DNA of 64,000 bases, from positions 2,891,504 through 2,955,503 of the forward strand of contig NZ_CP010802.1 in the NCBI RefSeq assembly GCF_001278055.1, read 5' to 3'. This stretch comes from Desulfuromonas soudanensis. GTDB lineage: Bacteria; Desulfobacterota; Desulfuromonadia; Desulfuromonadales; WTL. The notes below the pieces were generated by a model that saw only the letters and a list, made by a program, of their open reading frames with translations, had not been told where the DNA came from and did not search any database. A program made the translations under genes and the position numbers. Below are positions 44,810-52,271 of the stretch, one piece after another (the stretch's first letter is position 1; each line of letters opens with the position of its first letter).

Positions 44810-46504
44810 ATGAAAACGATCCTGACTACGTTGCACAGCAAGTACATTCACCCGAGCCTGGCTCTCCCCTCCCTTGCTGCCTACTGCAGGGAAGGCTGCG
44901 GGGAACTGCTGATCCGCGAGTTCACCGTCCACGAACCGAAGGAGTCGGTCCTGGGGGTCCTGCTGGCCCTGGAGCCGGACGCGGTCGCTTTTTCCGTCTA
45001 TCTGTGGAACCGGCGGGAGACTCTCGAGCTCGTCGATGCCCTGGGGGCGGCGGCTCCCGGGGTGCGCATCGTTCTCGGCGGTCCGGAGGTCTCCTTCGAA
45101 GGCAAAGAGCTTTTCGCCCGCCATCCCGCACTCAGCGCCCTGGTCCGCGGCGAAGGGGAGCTCCCCCTGCACGCCCTCCTCGGCGCCTGGCTCCGGGGGG
45201 AGGAACCGGCGGCGGTGCCGCGCCTGGCCTGGCGGACAGCGGCGGGGATAAGCGAAGGACCAGAGGGCCCGCTCCTGACCGAACTGGATCGCATCCCCTC
45301 CCCCTTCGCCCTCGGGCTTGTCGACACCTCCCGCGGCTTCGTCTATCTCGAGACCGCCCGCGGCTGCCCCTACGACTGCGCCTTTTGCATGAGCGCCCTC
45401 GACACCTCGGTGCGCTCCTTTTCCATGGCGCGAATCAAGGACGATCTCGATCTCCTCATGGCCGCCGAAGTGCCGCGGATCAAGCTGGTCGACCGCACCT
45501 TCAACTACGATGCCCGCCGCGCCCGGGAGATTTTCCGCCACATTCTGCTGCACAACCGCAGCAGCCATTTTCATTTCGAAATCGGCGCCCACCTCCTCGA
45601 CGAAGCGACCCTGGAGTTGCTGCGCAGCGTCCCGGCGGGAACGTTTCAGTTCGAAATCGGCGTTCAGTCGACCCTGCCGCGCACCCTGCAGGCCATCGGC
45701 CGCTCCTCCGATCTTGAGCGCCTCGAAAAAAATATCCGTTCCCTGCAGAAGGAGGGGAACATCCACCTCCATCTCGACCTCATCGCCGGACTTCCCGGGG
45801 AAGGGTACGGGGATTTTCTCGCCTCCATCGACCGGGTCCTCGCCCTGCAACCCCACCACCTGCAGATCGAGCCGGTCAAGCTCCTCCCCGGCGCCCCTCT
45901 CCGCAGCCAGGCCGACCGCTTCAAGATCCGCTACGATCCCAACCCGCCCTATACGGTAATGGGAACGGCCGAGCTCGCTTTCAGCGAGCTCGAGCGCCTG
46001 CGGGGGATCGGCCGCCTCATGGATCTGACCTTCAACAGCGGCCGCTTCCCGACTTTTTTGTTGGCCCTCGCCGAAACCTGCGGCTCGATGGCAACCGGCC
46101 TCCAGGCGATGGAGGGATACTGGCGGCGCGCGGAACTCTTCCGCCACCCCCTCTCCCAGCGCGCCCTCTTCGACGGCGCCTGGTCCTTTGTCAGCACGGC
46201 CTTTTCCGGGGAAGCCCGCCAGCGATTGGCCGATGGACTCGGTTACGACTTCGCCCGCTGCGAGCGGGTGGCTCCGGAGAAAATTCCGGAGTTTCTCGAC
46301 ACCGATCTGACGGCCGCAGAACGGGAACGGGCGCGCGATCGGGTACGGGGTGCGATGGAAGAAAACCGAAGGGAGGGGGGACGGCTGCAGCATTTCGTGG
46401 CGGTCTTCCGGCACCTCCCCCGGGAGGAAGGGCGTACCCTTATCCTCTTCACCTACCGGACCCGCGGCGGCAGCGGGATGGAGGTGACGGCAGAACCCCT
46501 CTAG
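44810..46504 (+). CDS. B12-binding-domain radical SAM protein (DUF4080 type)
   Basis: A 564-residue enzyme with an N-terminal Rossmann-like cobalamin-binding domain (~1-140; IVLGGPEVSFEG) and a radical SAM core with the CPYDCAFC motif near residue 190. A C-terminal extension (~365-560) matches the DUF4080 arrangement. The classical DxHxxG cobalamin His is not obvious, so base-off B12 binding is uncertain. Reaction unknown; relatives methylate or couple sulfur. ATG at 44810 is taken; the longer frame upstream overlaps the divergent gene. It ends 20 bases before the convergent HTH gene. Confidence 0.87.
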   Translation: MKTILTTLHSKYIHPSLALPSLAAYCREGCGELLIREFTVHEPKESVLGVLLALEPDAVAFSVYLWNRRETLELVDALGAAAPGVRIVLGGPEVSFEGKELFARHPALSALVRGEGELPLHALLGAWLRGEEPAAVPRLAWRTAAGISEGPEGPLLTELDRIPSPFALGLVDTSRGFVYLETARGCPYDCAFCMSALDTSVRSFSMARIKDDLDLLMAAEVPRIKLVDRTFNYDARRAREIFRHILLHNRSSHFHFEIGAHLLDEATLELLRSVPAGTFQFEIGVQSTLPRTLQAIGRSSDLERLEKNIRSLQKEGNIHLHLDLIAGLPGEGYGDFLASIDRVLALQPHHLQIEPVKLLPGAPLRSQADRFKIRYDPNPPYTVMGTAELAFSELERLRGIGRLMDLTFNSGRFPTFLLALAETCGSMATGLQAMEGYWRRAELFRHPLSQRALFDGAWSFVSTAFSGEARQRLADGLGYDFARCERVAPEKIPEFLDTDLTAAERERARDRVRGAMEENRREGGRLQHFVAVFRHLPREEGRTLILFTYRTRGGSGMEVTAEPL

Positions 46505-46523
46505 GCTGTCGGGGAGGGGGAAG

Positions 46524-47447
46524 TCAGGGGGTGGGCGGTTCCGGGAGCGGGGAGGATGGGAGAAAAAGCTGCTTCTCGAGATCCCAGCGATAGCCGCCGG
46601 TGTCCCAGATGTTTTCCAGGAGCTTCCAGTCGAGGTGGACCCCCTTCATTTCATCGACCGTATCGGAGGCCTGGAGCATTTCGCCGTCGTCAATGATGTT
46701 GTCGCCATTGAGATCGGCCCATTGATACGGGGCCACCTCGATCGGCTCCCGGCCGCCGACGGGCATCGGAACACTGCGGCCATTGGGATTGGCGACGATT
46801 TCGCCGCTGAAGGTCTCCCTGCTGCCGAGGACGGCGTCGGGGTCCACCTTCACCAGGTAGGAGATCACCCGCCGGGGTTCCCCGGGCTTGACGATCCAGC
46901 GCGCCGTCCCTTTTTCGTTGTCGAGGCTGGAGGGGGGGGGGCTGGATTCGATGAGATTCCACCCCCGGGGAAAGTGCTCTCGGAGGATAAAGCCCGTCAT
47001 CTCGGCGTCGGCCAGCAGCCACACCCGCACCGGGATGACCATCCCCGGAGCGGCGAAGGGGGGGAGGATCCGCTCCCCGCTGATCTTCGTCTCGGGGAGT
47101 TCCTGACGGTGGTAGAAGAAATAACTGGCGGCCAGCAACGCCAGCCCCAGGACCAGGGGAATCGCCACCAGGAAAAAACGGCGCCGAGGCACCTCCGGTT
47201 CGGACAGAGTGCACTCGCCGCTGCGTCCCTGGAGGATCTCCTCCACCGGCACTTCCAGAGCCTCGGCCAGACGCAGGGCGTTCTCCCGCTTGATGCTGGG
47301 ATAACGGTTATTCTCCCAGCGGGAGATGGTGTCGGTCGTCACCCCGACGACTTTGGCCACGTAAAGCTGGGTCAGCTTCTTGTCCTCGCGGACCAGACGG
47401 ACGGCAAAACCGTCGAGGCAAACTGTCGGGGGGAGGGACTGACTCAT
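46524..47447 (-). CDS. Membrane-anchored XRE-type HTH protein with external EF-hand
   Basis: A 307-residue protein. The N-terminal Cro/C1-type HTH (~12-72; KLTQLYVAKVVGVTTDTISRW) is cytoplasmic. One TM helix (~92-112) leads to an extracytoplasmic region of ~190 residues with a beta-sandwich-like segment and a canonical 12-residue EF-hand loop DLNGDNIIDDGE at 245-256. Together this is a one-component transmembrane regulator, ToxR-like in plan but with a different DNA-binding domain. Ca2+ or cell-surface state may be sensed (inference). ATG preceded by AGGTC. A tetraheme cytochrome is divergently transcribed 255 bases away. Confidence 0.87.
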   Translation of the reverse strand: MSQSLPPTVCLDGFAVRLVREDKKLTQLYVAKVVGVTTDTISRWENNRYPSIKRENALRLAEALEVPVEEILQGRSGECTLSEPEVPRRRFFLVAIPLVLGLALLAASYFFYHRQELPETKISGERILPPFAAPGMVIPVRVWLLADAEMTGFILREHFPRGWNLIESSPPPSSLDNEKGTARWIVKPGEPRRVISYLVKVDPDAVLGSRETFSGEIVANPNGRSVPMPVGGREPIEVAPYQWADLNGDNIIDDGEMLQASDTVDEMKGVHLDWKLLENIWDTGGYRWDLEKQLFLPSSPLPEPPTP

Positions 47448-47702
47448 GGCTGACCTCGGAAAGCAAAACGCGCACTACCTTACCAGACCCTTCCTCCTCG
47501 AGTAAACAGCAAAGTCGACCCGACATGCGACGAAAAAAACCTCGGCACCGAACCAGCCAACTACCCTGAATTATTGAACGACTGCCCGACATCGGGTCCC
47601 GTGACGCCAGATGTCTGATGCGCCGGCCCCTTTTATCCGTTATACCTGTATCAAATCGAGGGCGGGCTGGTCCGCCCCAGCAAATTCCTAGGAGGTACCA
47701 TC
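47448..47702. other. Divergent intergenic region: HTH protein / cytochrome
   Basis: 255 bases between the divergent start codons. A weak hairpin GGGCGG...CCGCCC precedes the cytochrome ribosome-binding site AGGAGG. TATAC-like sequences near 47640 could be a -10 for the cytochrome but no matching -35 was found. Confidence 0.35.
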
Positions 47703-48026
47703 ATGAAACGTTTCATCACCATCCTGCTCGCCGTCACCTTTCTCGCCGGCGGCGCCCTGATCGCCTTCGCCGACAACGGCCCCGCCGAAGTCAAACTCGA
47801 AGCCAGCATGGGCACCGTGACCTTCCCCCACCAGGCTCACCAGGCCCTGGTCGCCGACTGCACCACCTGCCACCACAAGGGTGTCGAAGCCGGCACCTGC
47901 ACCAAATGCCACGGCGTTGATGCCGCCGCTCCCAAAGCCAAGGACGCCTTTCACAAGCTGTGCAAAGGGTGCCACGCCGACAAAAAAAGCGGCCCCACCG
48001 GTTGCAAGGACTGCCACAAGAAGTAA
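47703..48026 (+). CDS. Tetraheme c-type cytochrome (c3-like)
   Basis: A 107-residue periplasmic electron carrier. Signal peptide 1-23 (cleavage after AFA). Four CxxCH heme sites at 53-57, 66-70, 87-91 and 101-105. Extra histidines H43, H46, H58 and H84 can supply four sixth ligands, so all hemes may be bis-His. Triheme PpcA/c7 proteins of similar length carry three sites; the fourth CxxCH places this with the c3 class. It would shuttle electrons between inner membrane and outer-membrane conduits (family knowledge). AGGAGG precedes the ATG and a strong terminator follows. Confidence 0.94.
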   Translation: MKRFITILLAVTFLAGGALIAFADNGPAEVKLEASMGTVTFPHQAHQALVADCTTCHHKGVEAGTCTKCHGVDAAAPKAKDAFHKLCKGCHADKKSGPTGCKDCHKK

Positions 48027-48051
48027 TCGGACAACCAAAAGAGCTTGATCC

Positions 48052-48088
48052 TGGGGGGAGCCGGCCTGTCCGGCTCCCCCCATTTTTA
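48052..48088 (+). terminator. Terminator after the cytochrome gene
   Basis: Thirteen-bp stem (TGGGGGGAGCCGG and complement), CCTGT loop, then ATTTTTA. Confidence 0.92.
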
Positions 48089-48440
48089 CCCCCTCCCCGC
48101 CGCCCTCATCCCCCCCTCGTCACCCAAAGGCAAAGTCCCCCGTGAAGAAAATTTATTTTTCTTTTCCCATCGCCTTGCCACGTCTTTTGTCGCCGCTACA
48201 ATTACCCAATATTTAAGGGCAATTTTACCGTATTTTTTTCTCATTGACAGCCCCAGGCAACGGGAGTATACGCTGCAATCAAGGGCAGCGTTCCGGTCCG
48301 GGAACGCGCAAGACGACCAAGCGTAAAAAGCGACCCCTTTTTATAGCCGCCAGCCGCCAGGCTACCCGGACCGACAGAACGAAGTCCCCATTCCCTGCGG
48401 GGAACCCGTGCAACGTCAGGCTTTTAAAAAGGGGTTAATC
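48089..48440 (+). promoter_or_regulatory. Promoter, UP-like element and ~165-base leader of the beta-lysine operon
   Basis: TTGACA (48244-48249) and TATACG (48267-48272) are spaced by exactly 17 bases. An A/T-rich tract (48205-48243) directly upstream fits an UP element. Transcription would start near 48279, leaving an untranslated leader of ~160 bases with an early hairpin GCGTTCC / GGAACGC (48288-48307). No riboswitch family is recognised. Confidence 0.7.
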
Positions 48441-49523
48441 ATGCGCATCGCTCTCACCTTCAATTTGCGGGCGGAATCCGCCGGCGAACAGGAACAGCCT
48501 GTTTCCGCCGATCCGTCCGAACCTCCCTCTTCCCCCGCCGAAGACCTCTACGCCGAATGGGATGATATCCATACCATCCGGGCCGTGGAAGACGCGTTGG
48601 CCAGTTGCCACGAGGTCACCCTCGTCGAAGCCGATCTCGAGGCCTTCGCCACCCTGCGGCAGCTCCGTCCCGAACTGGTCTTCAACATCGCCGAAGGTCT
48701 CTACGGCTCCAGCCGCGAGGCGCAGATCCCCGCCATGCTCGACATGCTGGGGGTCCCCTACACGGGGAGCGACCCGGTCACCCTGGGAATCTGCCTTGAC
48801 AAGCGGCGCACCAAGGAAATCCTCTCCTATCACCGCATTCCCACCGCACGCTTTTGCGTCGTCGCGTCGCCGGCACAGCTCCCCGGCCGCCTGCGCTACC
48901 CCCTGATGGTCAAGCCGACCCTCGAAGGGTCGAGCAAAGGGGTCACGGACAAGGCCCTGGTGCATAACCGCCGCGAGCTGGTCCGCCAGACCGAATGGGT
49001 CCTCGACACCTACCGCCAGCCGGCCCTGGTGGAAGAATTCCTTCCCGGCCGGGAATTTACCGTCGCCCTCATCGGCAACGGCGCAGCACTCCGCGTCCTC
49101 CCCATCGTTGAACTCAATCTCGGCACCCTCCCTCCGGGGGTCAACCCCATCTACTCCTACGAAGCCAAGTGGATCTGGGACCAGGAAGAGGCCCCTCTGG
49201 AAATCTTCTCCTGTCCTGCACCCCTTGAGCCCCTGCTGCAAAAACAGATCGAAGAACTCTGCCGCCGCACCTTCAACGCCCTCGGCTGCCAGGACTGGTG
49301 CCGGATCGATGTGCGCCTCGACGCCGAGGGGCGACCGAACATCATCGAACTCAACCCCCTCCCCGGCATCCTCCCCCGCCCGGAACAGAACAGCTGTTTC
49401 CCCAAGGCGGCCCGGGCCGCCGGACTCTCCTACCGGGAGATGATTCTCAGCGTCGCCGACGCAGCCTGTGATCGGTTGAATCTTGGTCAAGGGGGAATAA
49501 ATGAACGTCGCAGTCTGCTTTAA
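48441..49523 (+). CDS. ATP-grasp ligase 1 (D-Ala-D-Ala-ligase-like)
   Basis: A 360-residue ATP-grasp enzyme. The N-terminal substrate domain carries FNIAEGLYGSSREAQIP and GVPYTGSDP, related to but distinct from the HGxxGEDG and IPYTGSG regions of Ddl. The ATP site shows YPLMVKPTLEGSSKG and LVEEFLPGREFTV; metal ligands are in RIDVRLDAEG and IIELNPLPG. An internal Pro/Ser-rich stretch (~15-35) is unusual. It probably joins two amino acids or an amino acid and a beta-amino acid through an acyl phosphate. First gene of the four-gene operon; its last 23 bases overlap the second ligase gene. Confidence 0.85.
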   Translation: MRIALTFNLRAESAGEQEQPVSADPSEPPSSPAEDLYAEWDDIHTIRAVEDALASCHEVTLVEADLEAFATLRQLRPELVFNIAEGLYGSSREAQIPAMLDMLGVPYTGSDPVTLGICLDKRRTKEILSYHRIPTARFCVVASPAQLPGRLRYPLMVKPTLEGSSKGVTDKALVHNRRELVRQTEWVLDTYRQPALVEEFLPGREFTVALIGNGAALRVLPIVELNLGTLPPGVNPIYSYEAKWIWDQEEAPLEIFSCPAPLEPLLQKQIEELCRRTFNALGCQDWCRIDVRLDAEGRPNIIELNPLPGILPRPEQNSCFPKAARAAGLSYREMILSVADAACDRLNLGQGGINERRSLL

Positions 49524-50517
49524 CCTGGTTCCGCCCCAGCTCCTCAAGGGAGAAGCGGGAGACCGCATCTCCGAGGAGGGCGCCGAAATCGAGGCCCGTT
49601 CCGTCCAGAAGGCGTTACGCGAACTCGGCCACAGTGCTCAACTCGTCCCCCTGGGGTCCGATATCTCCGTCACCATCGAGGAGTTGCGCGCCCTGCGCCC
49701 CGACGCCGTCTTCAATCTCTGCGAAGGGTTCTGGGGGAACAGCCGCAAGGAGATGCACGTCGCTGCCCTCTTCGACCTCCTCGACTATCCCTGCACCGGG
49801 GCCTCTCCCCTCTGCCTGGGATTGACCCAGGACAAGGCCCGGACCAAGGACCTCCTCCTGCGCCACGGCCTGCCGACCCCCAAATACACCCTGGTCAAGC
49901 TCGGCGAGCAGTTCCTGCGGATCCGGGATCTGGCCTACCCCCTGATCGTCAAGCCGCGCTTCGAGGACGCCTCCCTCGGCATCGGCGCCGACAGCATCGT
50001 CGACAACGAACGGGACCTGAAACGGCGCATCGACTATGTCCACCGCACCTACCGCCAGGGGGCGCTGGTCGAGGAATTCATCGTCGGCCGCGAAATCAAT
50101 GCCGCCGTCCTCGGCAACGCACCCTTTGAGGCCCTCCCCCTCTCGGAAATCCGTTTCGCTCCCGGCCTGCGCCACTCCATCGTCAGCTACGACGGCAAAT
50201 GGCGGGAAGAATCCGCCGAATTCGCGGCGACGGTCCCGGTCTGCCCGGCGCCGCTGAAGGGCAAAGAGGAAATCCTGGTCAAGGACGTGGCGCTGCGCGC
50301 CTACAAGATCCTCGAGTGCCGGGATTACGCCCGGGTGGACATCCGCCTTCGGGACGGCGTCCCCTACATCCTCGAGATCAACGCCAACCCCGACATCTCC
50401 CCCGATGCCGGCCTGGCCCGGGCGGCCGATCAGGCCGGGATTAGCTACAAACAGCTGATCGACCGCATCCTGCAGATGGCCCTCAAGCGCAAGGAGACCG
50501 CTCATGCGAAACCTTAA
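49501..50517 (+). CDS. ATP-grasp ligase 2 (D-Ala-D-Ala-ligase-like)
   Basis: A 338-residue paralogue of the preceding enzyme. Corresponding regions: FNLCEGFWGNSRKEMH, CTGASPLCLGLTQDKARTK, YPLIVKPRFEDASLG, LVEEFIVGREINAA and ILEINANPDISPDAG, which retains the Glu and Asn metal ligands. The substrate-side residues differ clearly from ligase 1 (for example CTGAS against YTGSD), suggesting different acceptors or donors. It overlaps both neighbours (23 bases upstream, 14 bases downstream), so translation is coupled. Confidence 0.85.
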   Translation: MNVAVCFNLVPPQLLKGEAGDRISEEGAEIEARSVQKALRELGHSAQLVPLGSDISVTIEELRALRPDAVFNLCEGFWGNSRKEMHVAALFDLLDYPCTGASPLCLGLTQDKARTKDLLLRHGLPTPKYTLVKLGEQFLRIRDLAYPLIVKPRFEDASLGIGADSIVDNERDLKRRIDYVHRTYRQGALVEEFIVGREINAAVLGNAPFEALPLSEIRFAPGLRHSIVSYDGKWREESAEFAATVPVCPAPLKGKEEILVKDVALRAYKILECRDYARVDIRLRDGVPYILEINANPDISPDAGLARAADQAGISYKQLIDRILQMALKRKETAHAKP

Positions 50518-50986
50518 CCGGGGAGACCTTCCCGGACTCACGGGCGTGCTCCGCGCCACCGGCGCCTTTACCGATGCCGAAATCGACTGCGCCGTCGAAC
50601 TCCTGCAGATCGTTCTCGACGATCCGGAACAGAAGGACTATATCGTCGCCGTCGCCGGGGAGGAGGGAGCGCCCATTGGCTACATCCTCTACGGTCCCGT
50701 CCCCCTGACCGAGGGGAACTTTGATATCTACTGGATCGCCACCGATCCCGCCGTACAGGGGAGCGGCATCGGCAGGCAATTGATGGCCCACGCCGAGGAA
50801 GACGCCCGATCCCGGGGCGCCCGGATCGTCTGCCTGGAGACCTCCTCCCAGGGGGGGTACGAGAGGACCCGGCGCTTCTACGATAAGGGAGGCTACCTGG
50901 AGGAATCGCGGATCCGCGATTTTTACAAACCCGGTGATGACCGCATCACCTATGTCAAACGCTTTTCCCATGGGAAGGAGGAGTAA
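50504..50986 (+). CDS. GNAT-family N-acetyltransferase
   Basis: A 160-residue acetyl-CoA-dependent transferase. The CoA pyrophosphate loop is VQGSGIGRQLMAHAE, preceded by the strand IYWIATDP and followed by RRFYDKGGYLEE (motif B). This is a single-domain enzyme and not the longer AblB-type beta-lysine acetyltransferase of methanogens. Its place between ATP-grasp ligases and lysine 2,3-aminomutase suggests it acetylates an amine of beta-lysine or of the ligated product (inference). Start overlaps the ligase-2 stop by 14 bases. Confidence 0.85.
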   Translation: MRNLNRGDLPGLTGVLRATGAFTDAEIDCAVELLQIVLDDPEQKDYIVAVAGEEGAPIGYILYGPVPLTEGNFDIYWIATDPAVQGSGIGRQLMAHAEEDARSRGARIVCLETSSQGGYERTRRFYDKGGYLEESRIRDFYKPGDDRITYVKRFSHGKEE

Positions 50987-50992
50987 AAGAGG

Positions 50993-52078
50993 ATGGAGAT
51001 CTGGCAAAAGCTCCTGCAGGCAAGCATCACCCGCCCCTCTGAAGTCACCCGCCGCTTCGGCATCGACCCCCGCCCCCTCGAGGCGGTGGCCGAGCGCTAT
51101 CCGATGCGGATCAACCCCTACTACCTCGGCCTGATCCGCAGCGTCGGCGACCCCATCTGGCGCCAGGCGATCCCCTCCGAGGAGGAGCTGCACGACGCGG
51201 TCTGCCCCGTCGATCCGCTCAACGAGGAGAACCAGAGCCCGGTCCCCAACCTCGTGCACCGTTATCCGGACCGGGCGCTCTTTCTGGTCTGCTCCGAGTG
51301 CGCCATGTACTGTCGCTTCTGCACCCGCAAGCGCAAGGTCGGCGGCGAGAACATGGTGATCGACCAGAAGAGCATCGACGGCGGGCTCGACTACATCCGC
51401 TCTCACCCGGAAATCCGCGACGTGATCCTCTCCGGGGGAGACCCCCTCCTCCTGAGCGACGATCGCCTCGATGCGATCCTCAAGGGGCTGCGCGCCATAC
51501 CGACGGTGGAAATCATCCGCATCGGCAGCCGCGTTCCGGTGGTCCTTCCGCAGCGGATCACCCCGGCGCTCGTCCGGATGCTGCGCCGCTATCATCCGCT
51601 CTATCTCAACACCCACTTCAACCACCCGGACGAAGTGACGGAAACCGCCGCCAAAGCCTGCGCCCGTCTGGCCGACGTCGGCATCCCCCTGGGGAACCAG
51701 AGCGTTCTGCTGCGGGGAGTCAACGACGACCCGGAGGTGATGAAGGCTCTGATGCAGAAGCTGCTGACGATCCGGGTCAAGCCTTATTACATATATCAGG
51801 CCGACATGGTCCAGGGAACAAACCACTTCCGCACCAGCGTCGAGGAGGGGCTGGCGGTGATCCAGTCGCTGCGCGGCCACACTTCGGGGATGGCGGTTCC
51901 GGCCTACGTCATCGACGCTCCCGGCGGCGGCGGCAAGATCCCCTTGCTCCCCGAGTATCTGCAGAACCTCGGCAGCGACGTCGTCCTGAAAAATTACCGC
52001 GGCGACCTCTACCACTACGACAACAGCGCCGCGCCACCGGAAGAAAAACGATCAGTTGCCGCCAACGACCACTACTGA
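50993..52078 (+). CDS. ablA: L-lysine 2,3-aminomutase
   Basis: Radical SAM, PLP-dependent enzyme that converts L-lysine to L-beta-lysine (3,6-diaminohexanoate). The 361-residue protein has the SAM-cluster cysteines C103, C107 and C110 (CAMYCRFC), the PLP lysine K315 in APGGGGK, and Asp271 and Asp308. In the clostridial enzyme, C125/C129/C132, K337, D293 and D330 (the lysine amino-group binders) lie at a constant offset of 22, so substrate specificity for lysine is supported over glutamate or EF-P (EpmB) variants. The clostridial C-terminal extension is missing. It starts six bases after the GNAT stop. Confidence 0.9.
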   Translation: MEIWQKLLQASITRPSEVTRRFGIDPRPLEAVAERYPMRINPYYLGLIRSVGDPIWRQAIPSEEELHDAVCPVDPLNEENQSPVPNLVHRYPDRALFLVCSECAMYCRFCTRKRKVGGENMVIDQKSIDGGLDYIRSHPEIRDVILSGGDPLLLSDDRLDAILKGLRAIPTVEIIRIGSRVPVVLPQRITPALVRMLRRYHPLYLNTHFNHPDEVTETAAKACARLADVGIPLGNQSVLLRGVNDDPEVMKALMQKLLTIRVKPYYIYQADMVQGTNHFRTSVEEGLAVIQSLRGHTSGMAVPAYVIDAPGGGGKIPLLPEYLQNLGSDVVLKNYRGDLYHYDNSAAPPEEKRSVAANDHY

Positions 52079-52211
52079 AAAAAGGGGACAAACGCCCCCC
52101 TTCCCCGAGGGGCTCCCGGCTTGCTGGGTTTCAATCCTTGAGAGATTCCGGTTTGGATGGCCCGGCCTGAGGAGGAGAGTGCCAGGGGCGTTTTGACCGG
52201 CAAGGAAAACT

Positions 52212-52254
52212 AAAAAAACCCCGCGCACGCCCCCTGCCGTGCGCGGGTTTTTTT
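52212..52254. terminator. Bidirectional terminator
   Basis: Stem CCCCGCGCACG / CGTGCGCGGG with A- and T-runs of seven, between the convergent aminomutase operon and the glycerophosphodiesterase gene. The ~130 bases before it show no gene. Confidence 0.93.
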
Positions 52255-52271
52255 ATCCGCGGGTGGGAAAA

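Noticed and set aside
48273-48440. Possible c-di-GMP-I (GEMM) riboswitch in the leader of the ATP-grasp operon, because of GGGCA beside a hairpin
   Set aside because: The GNRA tetraloop and the ACGCAAAGCC core are missing; resemblance is superficial.
50993-52078. EpmB (EF-P lysine 2,3-aminomutase)
   Set aside because: It has the KAM-type DAPGGGGK and both lysine-binding Asp residues, and no EpmA or EF-P gene is nearby.
51298-52170. Overlapping plus-strand 290-codon frame inside the aminomutase gene
   Set aside because: Arg/Pro-rich frame-shift shadow with no homology features.
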